Notes: generated from the sequence alone by a model not told the origin. 5,247 nucleotides of DNA from Dehalococcoidia bacterium (GCA_030690705.1 JAUYGE010000244.1:1-5247), one strand, 5' to 3'. Positions 1 through 4,996 are shown, numbered from the stretch's first letter. Numbers and translations: made by a program.

Positions 1-1
1 C

Positions 2-784
2 ATCGGAGGAGACGATTCCTCCGGAGCAGCTCATGATGCCCAGCTCTTTCTTATAGCCATACCCGGCGAGGCGCTGACTGAGGCGGGAGAGGTAGCGCGA
101 GGTTACCGGACTGAGATAGGCGTTGAGCGCCGTGGTGGCCACTCGCTCGTACTCCTTGATGACCGGCGCCAGCTCGCTGGAGATGGTGATGAACAGGTCC
201 GGATACAGCTCGCGGACGATGTCCCGCGTCCTCGTCTCGTGAGCGGGGTTGGCGAAGGACCACAGGAAGCAGATGGCGACGGATTCGATGCCTTGCTCCA
301 CGAGGTCCCTGACGGACTGGCGCACCTCCTCTTCATTGAGGGCCACCACCACTTTCCCTTGCCAGTCCAGGCGCTCGGTGATGCCCTTGATGAAAGGCCG
401 GGGCACCACGGGCACCGCCTTGCGCAACCGGGCCACGTTGATGAGCTCTTCCTCAACCAGCCCGGCCACCTTCTGATGCACGCGCCCGATGATGATGGCG
501 TCTTCGTGCCCTTTGGTGGTCAGCAGCCCGACACGGGCTCCTCTACGGGTGAGGAAGGCGTTGGTGGAGACGGTGGTACCGTGGAGGAAAAGAGAAGCAT
601 CCTTCAGCACTTCCCTCCAGGAGAGGCCGGCGGCCTCGCAGGCGCTCCGGACGGAGTTGATGACGCCGAGGGAGAAGTCCTTCGGGGTGGAGGGAGACTT
701 GCCCCACAGCAACTCGCCGTCGCTCTTCATGATGACGCAGTCACTGAAGGTCCCCCCGGTGTCCACGGCGATGATGCAGGACAT
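2..784 (-). CDS. Hydantoinase/oxoprolinase family protein (HyuA-like), N-terminal part, runs off the window
   Basis: I read 261 codons with no stop from ATG at 784 to the left edge, so the C-terminal part is missing from the window. The product resembles the ATP-dependent N-methylhydantoinase / 5-oxoprolinase subunit A family, which hydrolyses cyclic amides in the cytoplasm. Seen: an N-terminal phosphate-binding-type motif AVDTGGTFSDCVI (residues 6-18) of the actin/ASKHA-like fold, HGTTVSTNAFL (68-78), then RRGARVGLLTTKGHEDAIIIGR (80-101), with the second-domain motif MSCSGGIVSSD at 251-261. These are hallmarks of Hydant_A_N followed by Hydantoinase_A. A GGGGAGG ribosome-binding site lies only a few bases before the ATG. 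A HyuB-type partner would be expected beyond the left edge. The substrate cannot be told from sequence: hydantoin, oxoproline and acetone/acetophenone carboxylase subunits all share this fold. It lies 142 bp downstream of clpP, with a palindromic repeat between. Confidence 0.9.
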   Translation of the reverse strand, partial: MSCIIAVDTGGTFSDCVIMKSDGELLWGKSPSTPKDFSLGVINSVRSACEAAGLSWREVLKDASLFLHGTTVSTNAFLTRRGARVGLLTTKGHEDAIIIGRVHQKVAGLVEEELINVARLRKAVPVVPRPFIKGITERLDWQGKVVVALNEEEVRQSVRDLVEQGIESVAICFLWSFANPAHETRTRDIVRELYPDLFITISSELAPVIKEYERVATTALNAYLSPVTSRYLSRLSQRLAGYGYKKELGIMSCSGGIVSSD

Positions 785-804
785 GGCCCTCCCCTGATTC
801 CTCC

Positions 805-913
805 TGTCATTCTGAGTCCCGATGAAATCGGGGCGAAGAATCCGCTCCGGGATAGTGGTAGGGGGCGGATCCTTCGGCCTCCGCCTCCGACGGCGGATGG
901 CCTCAGGATGACA
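805..913. repeat. Palindromic intergenic repeat, copy 1 (109 bp)
   Basis: The ends are near-perfect inverted repeats, TGTCATTCTGAG (805-816) and CTCAGGATGACA (902-913), with one mismatch in 12. Internal fixed blocks CGAAGAATCCG (834 onward) and GGATCCTTCGGC (867-878) are shared with the copy at 1637-1744. Two variable slots hold hairpins: slot 1 (817-833) has CCCGAT-GAA-ATCGGG, and slot 2 (879-896) has TCCGCC-tccgac-GGCGGA, whose last base is the A of the following fixed ATGG block. It fills most of the gap between clpP and the hydantoinase gene, so any read-through transcript would fold here. No transposase is present; this is a REP/MITE-like sequence. Confidence 0.85.
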
Positions 914-926
914 TTTGAGGGACGAT

Positions 927-1595
927 CTATTTCTTCGGCGGCTTGGTCAGGATTTCGTCAATCAGCCCGTATTCTACTGCGTGCTCGGCGGTGAGATAGA
1001 AATCGCGGTCGGTGTCCCGGGCGATCTTCTCCACCGGCTGGCCGGTGTGGCGAGCGATGATGGCCTGAATCTTCTCCTGGATGCGCAGTATCTCGCGGGC
1101 GGCGATCGCGACATCCGACGCCTGCCCCTGGGCGCCCCCCAGGGCCTGGTGCATGTGGATGGTGGCGTTGGGCAGGGCGTAGCGCTTTCCCTTGGCGCCG
1201 GCGCACAGGAGGATCGTTCCCATACTGGCGGCCAGACCCACACAGATGGTGGAGACATCGGGACGGATGAGTTGCATGGTGTCGTAGATGGCCAGCCCCG
1301 CGCTGATTATCCCTCCCGGACAGTGCAAGTAGAGGCTGATGTCCTTCTCCGGGTCCTCCCTTTCCAAGTAGAGGAGTTGGGCCACGATGAGGTTGGCCGC
1401 ACGGTCGTCGATGGGCGAGCCCAGGAAGACTATCCGTTCCTTCAGCAGGAGGGAGTAGATATCGTAGGCCCGTTCCCCCCTCGCCCCGCTCTCGATAACC
1501 GTTGGTGGATAAAGAGCGTTGTGGGCCCGTTCGCCCCTCGCTCCGCTCTCGATAACCATCGGGATGATGCTCTCCGGCCTCGTGTTCATTTCCAT
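927..1595 (-). CDS. clpP: ATP-dependent Clp protease proteolytic subunit ClpP, with an N-terminal internal duplication
   Basis: Serine peptidase (family S14) that forms the double-heptamer degradation chamber fed by ClpX/ClpC-type unfoldases. From ATG 1595 it is 222 residues. The triad is Ser124 (in GLAASMG), His149 (in HMHQAL) and Asp198 (in DTDRD); spacings of 25 and 49 match E. coli ClpP. GAQGQASD and HTGQP are also typical. I chose 1595 because GAGAGG stands 6 bases before it. An upstream in-frame ATG at 1631 (234 residues) has its AGAAGG directly abutting the codon, and ATG 1589 is a third option. Odd: the usual single [16 protein letters not shown] segment is preceded by an extra copy of [11 protein letters not shown], a 19-residue insertion near the mature N-terminus that forms the axial loops. 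The oxyanion-strand motif reads HCPGG rather than NSPGG. It follows tig; clpX is not next. Confidence 0.95.
   Translation of the reverse strand: MEMNTRPESIIPMVIESGARGERAHNALYPPTVIESGARGERAYDIYSLLLKERIVFLGSPIDDRAANLIVAQLLYLEREDPEKDISLYLHCPGGIISAGLAIYDTMQLIRPDVSTICVGLAASMGTILLCAGAKGKRYALPNATIHMHQALGGAQGQASDVAIAAREILRIQEKIQAIIARHTGQPVEKIARDTDRDFYLTAEHAVEYGLIDEILTKPPKK
1467..1557 (-). repeat. 57-bp in-frame duplication inside the clpP 5' end
   Basis: Two 34-bp copies, 1467-1500 and 1524-1557, are offset by exactly 57 bp (19 codons) and differ at only two positions. Both differences fall at third codon positions of glycine codons, so each copy encodes an identical [11 protein letters not shown]. 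The 23-bp stretch between the copies encodes mainly HNALYPPT, which has no counterpart in ordinary ClpP. Confidence 0.9.
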
Positions 1596-1636
1596 TTTCA
1601 ACCTCTCACATGGATTATTTATCTGGCTCATCCTTC

Positions 1637-1744
1637 TGTCATTCTGAGTTCGCGAAGCAGAACGAAGAATCCGTTCCCCGTCACAGCCTTGGCGGAGCGG
1701 ATCCTTCGGCCTTCCGATGAAATCGGCATGGCCTCAGGATGACA
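1637..1744. repeat. Palindromic intergenic repeat, copy 2 (108 bp)
   Basis: Same architecture as the copy at 805-913: ends TGTCATTCTGAG (1637-1648) and CTCAGGATGACA (1733-1744), and internal blocks CGAAGAATCCG (1663-1673) and GGATCCTTCGGC (1699-1710). The slot contents differ. Slot 1 (1649-1662) has a TTCGCGAA-containing sequence, and slot 2 (1711-1727) has CCGAT-GAA-ATCGG, the hairpin core found in slot 1 of copy 1. It occupies most of the gap between the tig stop and the clpP start. Confidence 0.85.
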
Positions 1745-1763
1745 TTTTCCTGACAATGACATA

Positions 1764-3110
1764 CTACTCGATGGTCTCCTCATTCCCTGTTTTCTCTTCG
1801 GTGGCGCTTTCTTCCGTCGTCTTCTGCTCGGCCGCCTCACCCCGAGCTATTTGCTCCAGGCGCTCCACCGCCTTGCGGTTGAATATGGCCCTTTCTATGG
1901 AGCCACGGGTGGCGGGCTGGTTGAGGAACTTCCGTCTCTCCTCGACCTTGTCCTTGTCCTGATTGAGCTGGAGCATCCTCTCAATCTCGGCGTCGATCTC
2001 CGCCGGCTCGACCGCTATCTTTTCCTCCTCGGCCATCTTGCTCAGGATGAGAGAGCGAACGACGTGCGAGGCGGCCTGAGGCTTTAGCTCCTCCCTTACC
2101 TCCGCCTCGGTCTTGCCGATGTTCTTCAAATAGGCCGCCAGACCGTCGCGTCCCTGCTGAAAATACCTCGCCTGCTCGCTGAGGGCGCCGTCTATTTCCG
2201 AGTCCACCAGGACGGGCGGATAGACCACTGTGGACGACTTGACGGCCTCCTCCAGGAAAGCATTCTGCACGCGCAGGTGCTCCTTTTCCTCGGCCTGGGC
2301 CTTCAGGCTGGAAGCTAGCCTCTCCCTTAACGCGGCGAGGTCTTCCAATCCAGCTCCCAGGCTCTTGGCGAAGTCGTCGTTGATCTCGGAGAGCTTTCCC
2401 TCTTTCACCTCGGACATTGAGACCTTGAAGGCGCTCTCCTGCGCCTCTTCGCCGGCCCGCGCTTGCAAAGGCAGCGAGAACTCCCTATGTTCGCCCTTGC
2501 TCATGCCGGCCACCTTGTCGGCAAAACCGGCGGCCGGGAAGGTCGATTCCTGCGACAGCTCCAGTTGAAGCCCCTTCTGGTCGAGAACGGTCTTATCTCC
2601 CGCGCCAGCCTGGATATCCACCGTGACCAGGTCTCCTACCTGAGCTGGCCTTTCCACCGGTTGCCAGGTGGCCTGCTCTTTTCGCAGCCGCTCGACGACC
2701 CTGTCTATTTCCGGGTCGGTGACCTCCGTCGCCTGCGAGGGGACCCTGATGTTCCGGTAGTCGCCCAGCGTGACTGTCGGGCGGATGGCTACCGTGGCCT
2801 TGAAGCGGATAGGTTCCGTGCTGGTGACCTCGATCTGCGGGCGGGCGATGGCGGAAATCTTCTGCTCCTCCAGGGCCTTGCGGTAGGCCTCTGGGACAGC
2901 GTGCTCGATGGCCTCCTCCAGAAAGGTGGCTTTCCCCAGGTAGTTTTCCAGGATGGAGCGAGGGGTTTTCCCCTTGCGGAAGCCCGGTATAGACGCTTTC
3001 TTCACCAGGTGGCGGTAGGCATGGGTCATGGCCTCTTCCATCTCTGGAGGCTCCACCTCGATGGTGAGCACCACCTGGCTATTCTCAAGAGTGTCTTTGG
3101 TCACTTTCAT
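1764..3110 (-). CDS. tig: Trigger factor, ribosome-associated chaperone and peptidyl-prolyl isomerase
   Basis: 448 residues, close to the family's usual length. Trigger factor binds the ribosome at the exit tunnel through protein L23 and shields nascent chains. Seen: an N-terminal ribosome-binding domain with the signature GFRKGK at residues 43-48, the same position as F44-R45-K46 of E. coli; a central FKBP-like region at about 155-240 (QVGDLVTVDI, then AAGF, then GMSKGEHREFSL), which looks divergent so isomerase activity may be weak; and a long helical C-terminal arm from about 245 to 422. An acidic Glu/Thr-rich tail follows (425-448). The start MKVTKDTLENSQVVLTIEVE aligns with family N-termini, although the nearest GAGAGAGG is about 15 bases upstream, which is long. 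It has its own promoter at 3153-3181 and precedes clpP, a common pairing. The product call is secure. Confidence 0.97.
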   Translation of the reverse strand: MKVTKDTLENSQVVLTIEVEPPEMEEAMTHAYRHLVKKASIPGFRKGKTPRSILENYLGKATFLEEAIEHAVPEAYRKALEEQKISAIARPQIEVTSTEPIRFKATVAIRPTVTLGDYRNIRVPSQATEVTDPEIDRVVERLRKEQATWQPVERPAQVGDLVTVDIQAGAGDKTVLDQKGLQLELSQESTFPAAGFADKVAGMSKGEHREFSLPLQARAGEEAQESAFKVSMSEVKEGKLSEINDDFAKSLGAGLEDLAALRERLASSLKAQAEEKEHLRVQNAFLEEAVKSSTVVYPPVLVDSEIDGALSEQARYFQQGRDGLAAYLKNIGKTEAEVREELKPQAASHVVRSLILSKMAEEEKIAVEPAEIDAEIERMLQLNQDKDKVEERRKFLNQPATRGSIERAIFNRKAVERLEQIARGEAAEQKTTEESATEEKTGNEETIE

Positions 3111-3152
3111 CTTTGTGCTGGAGTTCCTCTCTCACCGGCGCTGGGATAGTAT

Positions 3153-3181
3153 ATTATAAGCAAAGTCGGCTTCCCGCTCAA
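3153..3181 (-). promoter_or_regulatory. Sigma-70-type promoter of tig
   Basis: On the minus strand a -35 box TTGAGC (3181-3176) is followed by a 17-bp spacer and a perfect -10 box TATAAT (3158-3153). Transcription would start near 3146, leaving a leader of about 35 bases before the tig ATG. It is the best promoter match seen in the window. Confidence 0.75.
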
Positions 3182-3197
3182 GCAGGGTCTCTTGAGC
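3176..3197. promoter_or_regulatory. Inverted repeat overlapping the tig -35 box
   Basis: GCTCAAG (3176-3182) and CTTGAGC (3191-3197) form a perfect 7-bp dyad around an 8-base spacer. One arm contains the tig -35 hexamer, so a dimeric regulator bound here would block or modulate tig. It does not match the CIRCE heat-shock operator. It could instead be a transcript hairpin or a repeat remnant. Confidence 0.45.
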
Positions 3198-3206
3198 CCG
3201 CCTCGC

Positions 3207-3262
3207 CGGGAGCCCCAAATCTGTCTATTGATTTCTTCCTCTACCGGCGCTACTATTGCGAT
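3207..3262 (+). repeat. Exact 56-bp direct repeat, copy 1
   Basis: Identical base for base to 4047-4102. Just upstream, both copies have a CCCG-N6-CGGG sequence (3197-3210 and 4037-4050) with different central bases; in copy 2 the stem is extended. The repeat unit therefore probably begins with a variable-centre hairpin and spans about 66 bp. It ends where the truncated gene begins. Confidence 0.9.
3228..3256 (+). promoter_or_regulatory. Promoter-like pair inside 56-bp repeat copy 1
   Basis: TTGATT (3228-3233), 17-bp spacer, TACTAT (3251-3256) on the plus strand, each matching four of six consensus bases. It would start transcription near 3263 and read into the truncated gene and DUF2283. 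It is divergent from the tig promoter. Confidence 0.45.
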
Positions 3263-3418
3263 CAGAGCAAACAGAACGAGAAAGTGTTGCTGTACTATCG
3301 GAAGACGGGTGGAAATCATACCTGCGTAATTGTCAGGGTGCTGAATGAGGAGGGATTCGTAATTGCCGCCTATGTGACGGACAGGATCAAGGAGGGCAGG
3401 TCGATATGGAAAAGATAA
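3263..3418 (+). pseudogene. Truncated small protein gene, DUF4258-like C-terminal part
   Basis: The readable part includes LLYYRKTGGNHTCVIVRVL, then EGFVIAAYVTDRIKEGRSIW, ending at TAA 3416-3418. This resembles the C-terminal half of small DUF4258 or RelE/BrnT-fold proteins, several of which act as toxins or nucleases and commonly precede a DUF2283 gene. I give this family with moderate to low certainty. The frame stays open upstream through the 56-bp repeat into the tig leader, but there is no ATG or credible ribosome-binding site there. The only nearby in-frame starts are GTG 3284 and TTG 3287, which would give about 45 residues. The N-terminal half therefore seems to have been lost, replaced by the repeat. 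It overlaps the DUF2283 start by 13 bases, as expected for an ancestral two-gene operon. It could still be a functional minimal protein if GTG 3284 is used. Confidence 0.5.
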
Positions 3419-3618
3419 AGGTGTTCTATGACAAGGAGGGGCAGACCCTGACGGTCTGGTTTGACGACCCCAAGAAGGAGCACATCTGTGAGGAGACGGG
3501 AGAGGAAGTCATCCTGATTAAGGACAAAGAAGGTAAGGTAATAGGCTTTGAGCGGTTGAATGTCGTCTTGAAGGTAGAGAAGAAAGGTAACATTCCTCTG
3601 GAGACTATCACCGTCTGA
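3406..3618 (+). CDS. DUF2283 family small protein
   Basis: 70 residues. The pattern is that of DUF2283: KVFYDKEGQTLTVWF near the N-terminus, an ICEETGEEVILI strand at about 25-36, and DKEGKVIGFERLN at about 39-51. Members are small beta-rich proteins of unknown biochemical function, frequently encoded next to small DUF4258/RelE-like proteins, and sometimes proposed as antitoxin-like partners. GGAGG at 3391-3395 lies 10 bases before the ATG, and the gene overlaps the end of the preceding fragment by 13 bases in another frame. It seems intact even though its partner is truncated. Family assignment is fairly confident; the role is unknown. Confidence 0.75.
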   Translation: MEKIKVFYDKEGQTLTVWFDDPKKEHICEETGEEVILIKDKEGKVIGFERLNVVLKVEKKGNIPLETITV

Positions 3619-3673
3619 CGTCCCGTCATATCAACCATCCTGTTTCCCTCCTTTTGAGTCATTGTCCCTGCTG

Positions 3674-3715
3674 TGTCATTCCGGCCCCGTATCGGGGTAC
3701 GGGGGCTTTGCCCCC
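3674..3715. repeat. TGTCATTCC repeat with two adjacent hairpins
   Basis: Begins TGTCATTCC (3674-3682), then a 7-bp stem CCCCGTA (3685-3691) / TACGGGG (3698-3704) with loop TCGGGG. An overlapping perfect 6-bp stem follows, GGGGGC (3701-3706) / GCCCCC (3710-3715), with loop TTT. The two stems compete for 3701-3704. The CCCCGTA/TACGGGG stem recurs at 3944-3955 and 5079-5098. Confidence 0.75.
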
Positions 3716-3760
3716 AAAGTGCCGTCTCCATGTCATCCCTTCGTTGCACTCAGAGCCTAC

Positions 3761-3931
3761 TGTCATTCTGAGCGGAGCGAAGAATCTCCCAAGCATGCTC
3801 GTACTCAGGGCAGGCTCCGCGAAGGATCTCGGAGCGGTGGGACCTATTTGTGTATCACTAATCCCATCCAGAGATTCTTCGTCCCCTTCGCTTCGCTCTG
3901 GGCTTCGGCTCACTCGCTCCTCAGAATGACA
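3761..3931. repeat. Palindromic intergenic repeat, copy 3, composite (171 bp)
   Basis: Perfect 12-bp inverted ends TGTCATTCTGAG (3761-3772) and CTCAGAATGACA (3920-3931). Next to each end, facing inward, stands CGAAGAATCTC, so two units of the family seen at 805-913 appear joined head to head. The left slot between end and block is 5 bases (CGGAG, 3773-3777) and the right slot is far longer. A GAAGGATCTCGG block lies in the middle. Confidence 0.8.
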
Positions 3932-3943
3932 TCTGAGGCAAGA

Positions 3944-3955
3944 CCCCGTACGGGG
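3944..3955. repeat. Perfect palindrome CCCCGTACGGGG
   Basis: Same stem as at 3685-3704 and 5079-5098 but without any loop. It is followed by G-GTAAACT, also seen (GTAAACT) after the stem at 5079-5098. Confidence 0.7.
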
Positions 3956-3965
3956 GTAAACTATG

Positions 3966-3979
3966 GCCGGAGTTCCGGC
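3966..3979. repeat. Hairpin GCCGGA-GT-TCCGGC
   Basis: Perfect 6-bp stem with a 2-base centre. Compared with GTAAACT-CCGGCG near 5099-5110, this site has about 12 extra bases between GTAAACT and CCGGCG that create the hairpin. Confidence 0.6.
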
Positions 3980-3990
3980 GTATCGTGGCA

Positions 3991-4020
3991 TGTCATTCCC
4001 GCGCAGGCGGGAATCCAGGT
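3991..4020. repeat. dRS3-like repeat (TGTCATTCCC...GGGAATCCAGG)
   Basis: ATTCCC-N8-GGGAAT at 3995-4014 has exactly the form of the dRS3 element known from Neisseria. Similar short palindromes occur in many unrelated genomes. The stem extends with GC pairs around AG. The 56-bp repeat region follows 16 bases later. Confidence 0.75.
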
Positions 4021-4046
4021 GGGGTGGCGTTGCTGTCCCGACCTGT

Positions 4047-4102
4047 CGGGAGCCCCAAATCTGTCTATTGATTTCTTCCTCTACCGGCGCTACTATTGCG
4101 AT
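4047..4102 (+). repeat. Exact 56-bp direct repeat, copy 2
   Basis: Identical to 3207-3262 and in the same orientation. It is preceded by CCCGAC-CT-GTCGGG (4037-4050), a perfect 6-bp hairpin. It ends 50 bp before the nucleotidyltransferase start. Confidence 0.9.
4068..4096 (+). promoter_or_regulatory. Promoter-like pair inside 56-bp repeat copy 2
   Basis: TTGATT (4068-4073), 17-bp spacer, TACTAT (4091-4096). A start near 4103 would give a leader of about 50 bases to the nucleotidyltransferase operon. I saw no better promoter upstream of these genes. Confidence 0.45.
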
Positions 4103-4152
4103 GACGGTAAATCGACGGTGGGCGCCCCGGCAACATCTGCGGAGGTCAGGCT

Positions 4153-4443
4153 ATGGGAATTAGCGAGACTCTGAGGAGCAAGCGTGAGGAGATACTGCGC
4201 ATCGCCGACCGGCATGGCGCCCGAAACGTACGAGTGTTTGGTTCGGTGGCACGCGGAGAGGCAAAACCTGCCAGTGATATAGACATACTTGTGGAGTGGG
4301 AGCCAGGGCGAAGCTTGCTGGATCATGTGGCGCTGATGCAAGACCTTGAAGACCTCCTGGGTACGAAGGTGGATGTAGTAACCAGTGATGCCTTGCACAG
4401 ATACATCCGTGATGAAGTGCTGGCTGAGGCGAAACCACTGTGA
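4153..4443 (+). CDS. MNT-type minimal nucleotidyltransferase (MntA-like)
   Basis: 96 residues, the usual size of the family. It has the nucleotidyltransferase signature GSVARGEA at residues 30-37 followed by SDIDILVE (41-48), so Ser31 and Asp42/Asp44 fit GS-x10-D-x-D. A third acidic residue is Asp74 in KVDVVTSDAL, so the active site looks intact. MNT proteins usually act as antitoxins that AMPylate and so silence a HEPN-domain RNase encoded next door. GGAGG (4141-4145) lies 7 bases before the ATG. The stop overlaps a GTG in a GTGA arrangement, as in MNT-HEPN pairs, but the ORF that starts there is only 22 codons. The gene therefore appears to be an orphan leading a RelBE-like pair. Its substrate is unknown. 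Confidence 0.88.
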   Translation: MGISETLRSKREEILRIADRHGARNVRVFGSVARGEAKPASDIDILVEWEPGRSLLDHVALMQDLEDLLGTKVDVVTSDALHRYIRDEVLAEAKPL

Positions 4444-4508
4444 AGCGCGATAACGATTGCGAGGCTCGAATCATCCAGATCAGGAAGGTGGTGATGGATC
4501 GTGGTTGA
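4440..4508 (+). pseudogene. 22-codon ORF in the position of a HEPN partner, possible remnant
   Basis: GTG at 4440 overlaps the nucleotidyltransferase stop by four bases, and the frame ends at TGA 4506-4508. It encodes VKRDNDCEARIIQIRKVV and four more residues. Starting with Lys-Arg-Asp and running into a helix-like segment is loosely reminiscent of HEPN N-termini, but the match is too short to prove. It may instead be a translational-coupling leader for the next gene, whose GTG start lies inside it. Confidence 0.25.
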
Positions 4509-4749
4509 CAGTCGTAGCTACAAAAGCAAGCTGCTGAAAGAGGTGAAATCTCTTTCTGAAGAGAGAGTCAAGGAACTGGCGGATTTCGCTGCCTACCTCC
4601 GGGAGAGAGAGGAATGGGAGGCGACGGCGGAGGTCCTGGGCAGCAAGGAAATGGTGCGCCAGATAAGGCGCTCCCGTAAAGACTGGGCCGAGGGCGGGAA
4701 ACGACATTTCGTCTCCCTGGCCGAACTCAAAGCCAAGCTGAATGTATGA
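4501..4749 (+). CDS. RelB/DUF2281-like antitoxin
   Basis: 82 residues from GTG 4501, with AGGAAGG at 4482-4488, 12 bases upstream. The N-terminal part (LLKEVKSLSEERVKELADFAAYL, about 11-33) resembles the DUF2281-type helix found in many small antitoxins. The middle is helical and charged (EMVRQIRRSRKDW, 50-62), and the C-terminus SLAELKAKLNV resembles the end of RelB/Phd-type antitoxins, the part that usually wraps the toxin. It overlaps the toxin gene by 8 bases, so the two are translationally coupled. Antitoxins of this type usually repress their own promoter; here none lies directly upstream, so transcription probably comes through the nucleotidyltransferase gene. The exact antitoxin family is uncertain, but the role is well supported by position. 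Confidence 0.72.
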   Translation: MVDSRSYKSKLLKEVKSLSEERVKELADFAAYLREREEWEATAEVLGSKEMVRQIRRSRKDWAEGGKRHFVSLAELKAKLNV

Positions 4750-4996
4750 GGTCGTCCTGAGCCGGGATGCTGCCAGAGCACTTGGGCGGCTTACGCCTAA
4801 CATGAGGGCTCGCGTTTTCAAGGCCCTCGAACAGGTTGGAGCCAATCCGCTCGCAGGCAAGAGGCTTCGAGGCGAATTGGAAGGTCTTTTCGGCCTCCGC
4901 ATCGGCGGGATGCGCGCCGTCTATGAGGTTGACTCCCTCCAAGAGGTGGTGATCGTGCACGCCATCGGCTCACGCGGCGATATCTACAAGAGATAA
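4742..4996 (+). CDS. RelE/ParE-family toxin
   Basis: 84 residues, standard for the superfamily. It reads YEVVLSRDAARALGRL at the N-terminus, a helical RARVFKALEQVGANPLAG segment (22-39), then LFGLRIGGMRAVYEVD (49-64) and VVIVHAIGSRGDIYKR (69-84), the canonical RelE-fold strands. Arg58 and Arg78 are 20 residues apart, as are Arg61 and Arg81 of E. coli RelE, and Tyr82 sits near the C-terminus, so ribosome-dependent mRNA cleavage is plausible. ParE-type gyrase inhibition cannot be excluded from sequence alone. The start overlaps the antitoxin end by 8 bases, with no separate ribosome-binding site needed if coupled. Confidence 0.88.
   Translation: MYEVVLSRDAARALGRLTPNMRARVFKALEQVGANPLAGKRLRGELEGLFGLRIGGMRAVYEVDSLQEVVIVHAIGSRGDIYKR

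Larger units (their letters stand above)
3619..4152. repeat. Repeat-filled intergenic region with no credible gene
   Basis: About 530 bp made up of several palindromic elements listed separately (3674-3715, 3761-3931, 3944-3955, 3966-3979, 3991-4020, 4037-4102). Open frames crossing it on both strands read straight through the palindromes, have no ribosome-binding site and give low-complexity Arg/Ser/Pro-rich translations, so I reject them. A short stretch (3619-3673) shows nothing recognisable, and no clear terminator with a T-tract follows the DUF2283 gene. Confidence 0.8.

Noticed and set aside
239..994. Long plus-strand open frame opposite the hydantoinase gene
   Set aside because: It is antisense to a clearly conserved family protein, its translation is Gly/Asp/His-rich low complexity, and it runs through the palindromic repeat into clpP.
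1596..1631. Upstream ATG at 1631 as the clpP start (234 residues)
   Set aside because: The Shine-Dalgarno-like AGAAGG touches the ATG with no spacing, and the extra residues are unlike ClpP N-termini; GAGAGG is correctly placed for 1595.
915..1742. Plus-strand open frame of 275 codons opposite clpP
   Set aside because: Shadow of the GC-biased clpP coding strand; it passes through the repeat at 1637-1744 and shows no recognisable domain.
3113..3262. TTG-initiated extension of the DUF4258-like frame back into the tig leader
   Set aside because: It starts inside the region upstream of tig, crosses the tig promoter, dyad and the 56-bp repeat, and has no ribosome-binding site.
3701..3715. GGGGGC-TTT-GCCCCC as a rho-independent terminator of the DUF2283 gene
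   Set aside because: No T-tract follows, it is about 80 bp past the stop and it is embedded in a repeat.
3207..4102. CRISPR-like interpretation of the repeats
   Set aside because: Only two copies of the 56-bp repeat, 840 bp apart, without regular spacers or cas genes.
3207..4102. Composite transposon bounded by the two 56-bp repeats
   Set aside because: No transposase or recombinase lies between them; the interval holds only a gene fragment, DUF2283 and short repeats.
3654..4174. Several overlapping open frames on both strands between DUF2283 and the nucleotidyltransferase
   Set aside because: They consist almost wholly of palindromic repeat sequence, lack ribosome-binding sites and match no protein pattern.
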